A stretch of DNA of 35,228 nt from JAYVFR01 sp043772945 (GTDB taxonomy: Bacteria; Patescibacteriota; JACMRA01): contig JAYVFR010000016.1 in assembly GCA_043772945.1 (NCBI GenBank), forward strand, positions 1 to 35,228, in the 5' to 3' direction. Of the stretch, positions 30,812-35,228 are shown piece by piece. The notes under the pieces were generated by a model, which searched no databases, was not told the DNA's origin, and saw only the letters and a program-made list of their open reading frames with translations. Numbering within the stretch: position 1 is the first letter of the stretch; the number at the start of each line of letters is the position of its first letter. A program made the translations under genes and the position numbers.

Positions 30812-31660
30812 TTACAATCCAACAGCTTCATTTCGTTTCAAGCCTTTTTTAAAAACAAAAGTAGACGTATAAAATAAAACCACACACCAAGCAAGCCCAC
30901 TCACAAAAGTATAAAACACCTCTATGGGAGAGTAATTGCCTAAATACATTTCAGTTGGATGATGAAGTGTAAAAGCAAAAGGTGTACTAACGAAAATTCC
31001 ACTAAATGGCAAAAGGTTTAGGGGAATTAGTAAGCCTGAGCAAATAATTCTAATGTTAGCGTAAAAAGACTCAAGCCCTGGATAGTCAGTTTTATTGTAA
31101 ATAAAAAAAGCTAAAGATCCAATCAAAACTCCGCTAAAGTGATTAATCCAATAGCTAATAGGAATAAAAAGAATTAAAAGCCAAATATTTTGCCAAATAA
31201 AGTTGACTTGTGTAAAGCTAATGCAGATTAAAATAGCGACTCCAAAGCCAATTAATTCAATAAAATTACGAAAAATTCTCTTACCAAGAGTCGCTAGAAA
31301 ATAATATCTCGTAACATTGATCGGTCTCAACAAAACATCGGTAAGTTTACCAGTAATAATTTGATTAGCAAGGATTCCATAAAATAAATTGTCAGACAGA
31401 GCCTTGTAAAGCCTGCCTACAAGCAAATAAGTTGAAGTTGTGCTAGAGGATCCTTTAATATGCCATAAATATAGGATAGCTACAGTGTAGAGAACTGTTC
31501 CACCCATAGAGAGAATATTAGTAAAGCCAGTTGCTTCGGCAGAATCTAGATAAAAATGCACGATATATTTAGTCTGAGTCCAAAAGTTAATTACTAATTC
31601 TTTAATTTTGTTTTTGATCCCAAAAGTTTTTGTTTTTATTTGTACAAGTGTGCCAGACAT
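30812..31660 (-). CDS. ABC-2 family transporter permease
   Basis: An integral membrane protein of 282 residues with about six membrane segments. It belongs to the ABC-2/DUF990 group by the cytoplasmic coupling segment N-Q-I-I-T-G-K-L-T-D-V-L-L-R-P-I-N (about 119-135) between the second and third hydrophobic regions. Such permeases pair with a nucleotide-binding subunit to export lipids, polysaccharides or drugs. No ATPase gene lies in the window on either side, so it is an orphan half here. It starts with ATG at 31660 without SD. It is convergent with rplA and divergent from yidC. Confidence 0.8.
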   Translation of the reverse strand: MSGTLVQIKTKTFGIKNKIKELVINFWTQTKYIVHFYLDSAEATGFTNILSMGGTVLYTVAILYLWHIKGSSSTTSTYLLVGRLYKALSDNLFYGILANQIITGKLTDVLLRPINVTRYYFLATLGKRIFRNFIELIGFGVAILICISFTQVNFIWQNIWLLILFIPISYWINHFSGVLIGSLAFFIYNKTDYPGLESFYANIRIICSGLLIPLNLLPFSGIFVSTPFAFTLHHPTEMYLGNYSPIEVFYTFVSGLAWCVVLFYTSTFVFKKGLKRNEAVGL

Positions 31661-31735
31661 TTAGAAACTATTTTATTCTAGTTTTGAGAGATTGCCAACT
31701 GAAATAGTTTATAGCTAGTTTTTTTTAGGCACTTT

Positions 31736-31764
31736 TTGACAAAAGTAATATATACGAGTCTTAT
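31736..31764 (+). promoter_or_regulatory. Promoter for yidC
   Basis: TTGACA (31736-31741), 17-base spacer, TCTTAT (31759-31764). The ATG is at 31775, only about four bases after the expected transcription start, so the mRNA is near-leaderless. This also rules out a start upstream at 31736. Confidence 0.6.
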
Positions 31765-31774
31765 ATATTTTTAT

Positions 31775-32716
31775 ATGTTTGAAATATTCGGATGGTTATT
31801 TAAGAATTTAGTTTACACTCCACAACTTAACCTTTTACAAATTTATTATAATTTGACTCATGATATTGGTTTTGGCATTATATTGGTTGCTATTACGGTT
31901 AATTTAATACTTTGGCCAGTGATAGTAAAATCTTATTTGAGCGGGATGAAAATGCGTTTAATAGGCCCACAAACAAAAAGTATCCAAGCTAAATATAAAA
32001 CTGAAAAAAGTGATGAGCCAGCCGTAGCAATGGCTAAAATTCAATCAATGCGTGGAGAATTAAAAGAACTTTATAAAAAACATAATATCAGCACAGGAGT
32101 AATGTTTCAAGTTGTTTTTCTTCAATTATTTTTTGCATCGGGTGTCTTTTATTTGGTTAGAGATTTAAGTGAAAATAAAGTTTTAGAAGGAATTTATCCG
32201 TTTTTATCATCTAATTCTCAAGTAACTTTTCCTAAAATTGCTTTTGAATTTACGAATTTTACAAATCTTAATATTACCAAATCTTCATCTCAATACATTA
32301 TTTTACCCATAGCTTCTCTGGTTTTATCATATCTTTATGGAATGTATTCATTCAAATGGGCTCCGAATGCTAAACTACCAGTTCTAGGCAAAGTGGAAAA
32401 GAAAGAGATTAAAAAAGATGACGAAACGCCGACAATTGACACAGAGGCAATTATGAAACAGCAAGAGTTTATGGTAATTTATATTCTACCATTTTTTTCA
32501 TTTGCTTTAAACTTTTCCTGGAGTGCGGGTTTAAACCTTTACTTTGCAACCCTTTCCCTCTTTAATCTCGTGCGTCAGATTGTAATTACTCAATATTATG
32601 CAAATCATATTAATCAATTAATTAAAGATATTAAAGATAGTGACCCTGAATTAAAAGATGTAAATTTAGAGGATTTAAAATTGGAAACTGCAGGTATAGG
32701 CTCAAATGTCGGGTAG
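31775..32716 (+). CDS. yidC: YidC/Oxa1 membrane protein insertase
   Basis: Inserts and folds inner-membrane proteins, alone or with SecYEG. 313 residues without the large periplasmic domain of Gram-negative YidC. The start is the ATG at 31775, giving M-F-E-I-F-G-W-L-F. Features: a first segment with D-I-G-F-G-I-I-L-V-A-I-T-V-N-L-I-L-W-P (family signature), a cytoplasmic loop M-K-M-R-L-I-G-P-Q-T-K-S-I-Q-A-K-Y-K, E-L-Y-K-K-H-N-I-S, a segment with V-F-L-Q-L-F-F-A, and the last segments with S-W-S-A-G-L-N-L-Y-F-A-T-L-S-L-F-N-L-V-R-Q. A charged loop (about 205-230) is longer than usual. The usual neighbours rnpA and rpmH are absent. Confidence 0.93.
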   Translation: MFEIFGWLFKNLVYTPQLNLLQIYYNLTHDIGFGIILVAITVNLILWPVIVKSYLSGMKMRLIGPQTKSIQAKYKTEKSDEPAVAMAKIQSMRGELKELYKKHNISTGVMFQVVFLQLFFASGVFYLVRDLSENKVLEGIYPFLSSNSQVTFPKIAFEFTNFTNLNITKSSSQYIILPIASLVLSYLYGMYSFKWAPNAKLPVLGKVEKKEIKKDDETPTIDTEAIMKQQEFMVIYILPFFSFALNFSWSAGLNLYFATLSLFNLVRQIVITQYYANHINQLIKDIKDSDPELKDVNLEDLKLETAGIGSNVG

Positions 32717-32725
32717 AGATAACGA

Positions 32726-32754
32726 TTGACAACATACATTTTAATTAATAGCAT
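32726..32754 (+). promoter_or_regulatory. Promoter for the VapBC operon
   Basis: TTGACA (32726-32731), 17-base spacer, TAGCAT (32749-32754). Transcription would begin at about 32761, selecting the ATG at 32762 over the ATG at 32756. Confidence 0.5.
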
Positions 32755-32761
32755 AATGTAT

Positions 32762-33010
32762 ATGTCTCTTACTTTGACTCGTACTCAAATTTACATTCAA
32801 CCTAGTTTGTTAGATCAGGCTAAAAAAGTAGCTAAAAAGCATAACAAAAACTTGTCTCAATTAATTAGAGAGAGTTTAGAGAAAAATATAATCGAAATTT
32901 TAAATCTGGAAAAAAGTAATTCTAACTTTCAAAAACCGCTTAAAGTCCTAAATTTAAAAAATAAAGGTGTTACAACTATTGCTTTAACTCACAATGACAT
33001 TTATGATTAG
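32762..33010 (+). CDS. VapB-type antitoxin
   Basis: About 82 residues. An N-terminal ribbon-helix-helix DNA-binding unit (R-T-Q-I-Y-I-Q-P-S-L-L-D-Q-A-K-K-V-A-K-K, then N-L-S-Q-L-I-R-E-S-L-E-K) is followed by an unstructured tail ending T-H-N-D-I-Y-D, which would plug the toxin active site. It binds the toxin and represses its own promoter. The start is taken as 32762 from promoter spacing. Upstream frames reach into the -35. The last 17 bases overlap vapC, normal for translationally coupled pairs. Confidence 0.82.
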   Translation: MSLTLTRTQIYIQPSLLDQAKKVAKKHNKNLSQLIRESLEKNIIEILNLEKSNSNFQKPLKVLNLKNKGVTTIALTHNDIYD

Positions 33011-33398
33011 TTTTTTATGTGATACAGATTTTTTAATTTCCTTGCATTTAGCTAACGAATCTACACATACACAAGCTGTAAATATATTCCAAAAATACAA
33101 TAGTTTTTTAATACTAGATATCACACTCTATGAAGTGGCAACTGTTTTATCTCGTAAATTAAATCATACCGACGCAATTAGCTTGTTAAACTTAATTCAA
33201 GAAAATTTCATAGATGCAATCCCTTTTAAAGAAAAGTATGAAAAATTAACTTTTGAAAATTATAAAATCCAAAAAAATAAAAATACTTCTTTCTTTGATT
33301 GTGCAGTTTTAACCGTCGCAATTCAAAATGATTATAAAATTGCTTCATTTGATAAGTTTTATCCAGAGATTTTAAGAACTGAATCCAAACTTGGTTGA
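32994..33398 (+). CDS. VapC-type PIN-domain toxin
   Basis: A PIN-fold ribonuclease, normally cutting tRNA or rRNA when its antitoxin is lost. The four acidic positions of the family are present: D in L-C-D-T-D-F-L-I, E in L-Y-E-V-A-T-V-L, D in S-F-F-D-C-A-V-L and D in I-A-S-F-D-K. 134 residues is normal. The frame ends with TGA, one of the few UGA stops here. Its last 27 bases overlap the convergent gene at 33372. ATG at 32994; an in-frame ATG at 33003 would also work. Confidence 0.85.
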   Translation: MTFMISFLCDTDFLISLHLANESTHTQAVNIFQKYNSFLILDITLYEVATVLSRKLNHTDAISLLNLIQENFIDAIPFKEKYEKLTFENYKIQKNKNTSFFDCAVLTVAIQNDYKIASFDKFYPEILRTESKLG

Positions 33399-34319
33399 TA
33401 TGCTACCCATTTGTTTGTCTTCCGTTTGAAGTGCTACGTTTAAATTTTGGTTATTTGGATCAAAAGTCTGCGCCTGTAAATTAGATTCTTTGCTTGGCAT
33501 GTCTTTAATAAAAATCTCATATAAAGGTAGGCCTAGATTACCCCGAAGATTTTTTAGATTAGTTATGGCGTATTGAATTGCTTTCAAATTTATTTTCAGA
33601 GCTACTGCTGGCTCTAATCTGCCACAACCATTAGAATCTTGTGAACTAGCCGGGCTATTACCGTATTTATCATGAACACCTCTTTCCCCCATTCCAACTT
33701 GTGGGCTATTATAATACTGAGATTTAATTCTACCTGTTTGATCGCGTGGAATATTGCCATTACTATCAATGAGTGCCATAGGAGTAAATAATTTAGTTTC
33801 TTGAGCGTATTTAGAATTATAGCCGTTTGCACTAATATCTCTATAAGCAATCTCTAAAGTTTCTATTAGGGCATTATATTGCCCCAGCTCTGTTATGCCA
33901 CCGATATCATACATTTTACCTGTATAGGTATGTGTAATATTATTAATAAGAGATTCCATATTTATTTTCCAATTTCCACTCGGAACTGTTACACCATCAA
34001 GAAAACCACTAATTCCTGATTTAGTTATATCTACTTTATCTAGAGTACCGTTACCATCAACATCTTTTGGCTCTGCTATAAAAATTTTGCGATCACCTCT
34101 TGGGGTAACAACGATAAAGATGTTATTTGGGTTTTCTGAGGCTTTCATTCTTAGAATTGGATCGCTATTAATAATTGAGAATAAAATCCTAGATTGTGGA
34201 GTGTTAGTATTGGAATATATCTGTTCTATTACAGAGCCAGGTTCTTTAATTCTCTGTGCTAATAATTCTGGTGATAATACTTTGCGAATATGTTGTGGTA
34301 TATCGGGAGAAAAAGCCAT
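33372..34319 (-). CDS. Unknown protein with a calcium-binding loop, 315 residues
   Basis: I do not recognise the family. There is no signal peptide or membrane segment. A loop D-V-D-G-N-G-T-L-D-K-V-D (about 87-98) fits the EF-hand/dockerin DxDxNGxxD pattern, and a second D-S-N-G-N-I-P-R-D is similar but weaker. The C-terminal third is Q/N-rich and probably flexible. The presence of Ca loops and N-rich segments suggests a secreted or surface protein, but no export signal is visible. Promoter on minus: TTGTCT, 17 bases, TATAAT (34333-34361), the best pair in the window. The gene lies between two toxin-antitoxin pairs and overlaps the end of vapC. Confidence 0.65.
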   Translation of the reverse strand: MAFSPDIPQHIRKVLSPELLAQRIKEPGSVIEQIYSNTNTPQSRILFSIINSDPILRMKASENPNNIFIVVTPRGDRKIFIAEPKDVDGNGTLDKVDITKSGISGFLDGVTVPSGNWKINMESLINNITHTYTGKMYDIGGITELGQYNALIETLEIAYRDISANGYNSKYAQETKLFTPMALIDSNGNIPRDQTGRIKSQYYNSPQVGMGERGVHDKYGNSPASSQDSNGCGRLEPAVALKINLKAIQYAITNLKNLRGNLGLPLYEIFIKDMPSKESNLQAQTFDPNNQNLNVALQTEDKQMGSISTKFGFSS

Positions 34320-34332
34320 AATTTATACTCAA

Positions 34333-34361
34333 ATTATAGCATAGATTAACTCTATAGACAA
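34333..34361 (-). promoter_or_regulatory. Promoter for the 33372-34319 gene
   Basis: On minus, TTGTCT (34356-34361) and a perfect TATAAT (34333-34338) are separated by 17 bases, with the ATG 13 bases beyond the -10. Confidence 0.7.
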
Positions 34362-34424
34362 GGGCATTATTAATCTAGGGCAACTAATATTTTGGTGGGA
34401 TAAAATTTACTAATAACTATCAAC

Positions 34425-34730
34425 CTAATAGACACTTTTATTTCCGCTACGTCCTCCGATGTCTAATAATTCTAAGATTTCTATTTCTTTGTTATCTCCA
34501 TCTTCTCCCGCTACATAGTGCCATATAATTCTAATATCTCCTGTAACGCTACTACTAAATACATCTTGGAATAGTTTAGAATTTACTTTATGGGATTTAA
34601 GGGATAGTTGTATTGGGTTAATAGAAAGTTTAATCACGGCTTCTTTAGTTTTTTGATTTAATATCTTATTTTTTGAGAGTAGTTTTTTAGCTTTTTTATC
34701 AAAATATTTAGTAGTTATAATTTTGAACAT
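34425..34730 (-). CDS. RelE/YafQ-type toxin
   Basis: 101 residues of the RelE/ParE superfamily, ribosome-dependent mRNA endonucleases. Visible pattern: Y-F-D-K-K-A-K-K-L-L, a helix pair, S-L-K-S-H-K-V-N-S, then T-G-D-I-R-I-I-W-H-Y and the end E-I-L-E-L-L-D-I-G-G-R-S-G-N-K-S-V-Y, which matches the usual core strands and the L-x-x-I-G-x-H-x-x-V-Y ending (with R/S where YafQ has His). The altered ending could reduce activity. It follows the antitoxin by eight bases in the same operon. Confidence 0.75.
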   Translation of the reverse strand: MFKIITTKYFDKKAKKLLSKNKILNQKTKEAVIKLSINPIQLSLKSHKVNSKLFQDVFSSSVTGDIRIIWHYVAGEDGDNKEIEILELLDIGGRSGNKSVY

Positions 34731-34738
34731 AATTATTA

Positions 34739-35068
34739 TTAATCCTCTAATAAATTATTAAAATAATTATCTATATCAGTTGGGTTTTTTAGTACTTTAA
34801 ACTTACCGTCTTTAATATTTTGTATACTTTCTGCAACTCCTGCTTCCTCTTCAGGCGTAAGTTTGTTGTAAAACGGATGTATTGGATTATCTAAGCTTAT
34901 ATATTCCTTTGCAGTAGGCTGGAAAGGGAGGCTGTTTGTATTTATACATTGTTGAATAAATAGCTTGATTGCATCTGTTAGAGATAATCCCATTGAGTCA
35001 AACATTTTAATTGCTTGTTGTTTACGAATAGGATCAATTTTGATTTGAATAGTTGCAGTTTGAGACAT
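34739..35068 (-). CDS. RelB/DinJ-type antitoxin
   Basis: 109 residues. The N-terminal ribbon-helix-helix is clear: T-A-T-I-Q-I-K-I-D-P-I-R-K-Q-Q-A, M-G-L-S-L-T-D-A-I-K-L-F-I-Q-Q-C, then L-P-F, all typical of DinJ. The long C-terminal arm (E-E-E-A-G-V-A-E-S-I-Q-N-I-K-D-G-K) would wrap the toxin. It represses its own operon through the AT palindromes upstream. It is the first gene of the minus-strand pair with the RelE-like toxin. Confidence 0.85.
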   Translation of the reverse strand: MSQTATIQIKIDPIRKQQAIKMFDSMGLSLTDAIKLFIQQCINTNSLPFQPTAKEYISLDNPIHPFYNKLTPEEEAGVAESIQNIKDGKFKVLKNPTDIDNYFNNLLED

Positions 35069-35122
35069 ATTAAATATAATATATTATATATATAAAGTAT
35101 GTTAATTCTATTCTATTGTCAA
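35069..35122 (-). promoter_or_regulatory. Promoter and AT-palindromic operator of the RelBE pair
   Basis: On minus, TTGACA (35117-35122), 17 bases, TACTTT (35094-35099). Between the -10 and the ATG lie alternating-AT inverted repeats (AATATATT and ATATATAT, 35069-35093), suited to binding by the antitoxin's ribbon-helix-helix. Confidence 0.6.
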
Positions 35123-35144
35123 ACTAAAAAAAAGATTTTGTTGT

Positions 35145-35228
35145 GAAGTTTTTTCAAAATTCCCAGAGAGAAGTTTTTTCAAAATTCCCAGAGAGAAGTT
35201 TTTTCAAAATTCCCAGAGAGAAGTTTTT
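35145..35228. repeat. 25-base direct tandem repeat at the right edge
   Basis: Units begin TCCCAGAGAGAAG and end TTTTTTCAAAAT. Two full units (35161-35185 and 35186-35210) are flanked by a 16-base partial unit on the left and an 18-base partial unit on the right, where the window ends. The units are identical and have no spacers, so this is not CRISPR. The full copy number cannot be seen. Confidence 0.85.

Noticed and set aside
33614..34344. Extra ORFs on both strands within the Ca-loop gene
   Set aside because: Shadow frames. The 315-residue frame has the promoter and sensible composition.
35145..35228. CRISPR array
   Set aside because: Units are directly adjacent and identical, with no spacers, and no cas gene is near.

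Overview
The window is AT-rich, gene-dense bacterial DNA read with the standard code: nearly all genes end in TAA or TAG, and one UGA stop overlaps the next start as ATGA. The genes point to a reduced-genome bacterium of the Patescibacteria (CPR) type. There are short housekeeping genes lacking optional domains, no amino-acid biosynthesis, few Shine-Dalgarno (SD) sites, an orphan transketolase N-half, an HtrA protease, RNase Y, YidC and an ECF sigma factor with a membrane partner. Phylum-level placement is an inference from gene style, not a proven assignment.

Layout. 1-3.7 kb: a cut-off minus-strand gene, folE, a CYTH protein, a tRNA-like gene with an odd anticodon loop, an unknown gene, an adenylate-kinase-like gene and an RdgB/HAM1 gene interrupted by UGA. 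3.9-8.8 kb: dnaB on minus, then small or unknown genes separated by terminators, a CaCA-fold membrane protein without its acidic ligands, and a putative transglutaminase-fold protein. 8.9-12.3 kb: a plus-strand run of gatB (no tail domain), an fmt-like gene (no C-terminal domain), a MerR-like regulator and a murG-like gene. 12.3-14.1 kb: an HD nucleotidase, a small membrane peptide and the transketolase N-half. 14.1-18.1 kb: a type I-like restriction-modification cassette on minus whose hsdM and hsdS are both broken. 18.1-21.6 kb: a 1164-residue isoleucyl-tRNA synthetase relative that has lost its catalytic signatures. 21.9-25.7 kb: rny, a peroxiredoxin of proteobacterial type and htrA. 25.8-26.6 kb: two unrelated small genes, each behind a copy of the same ~100-base promoter/leader with a nested palindrome. 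26.8-30.7 kb: ECF sigma, a large single-TM partner, a possible HolA-like protein and rplA. 30.8-35.2 kb: an ABC-2 permease, yidC, VapBC, a Ca-loop protein of unknown function, RelBE and a 25-base tandem repeat at the right edge.

Two themes stand out. First, several proteins keep their fold but lose catalytic or RNA-binding parts: the IleRS relative, the CaCA protein, GatB, Fmt and MurG. Second, expression signals fall into two styles. Several core genes have the start codon just downstream of a -10 box, suggesting leaderless or near-leaderless mRNA. The small and unknown genes carry strong SD sites and their own terminators.
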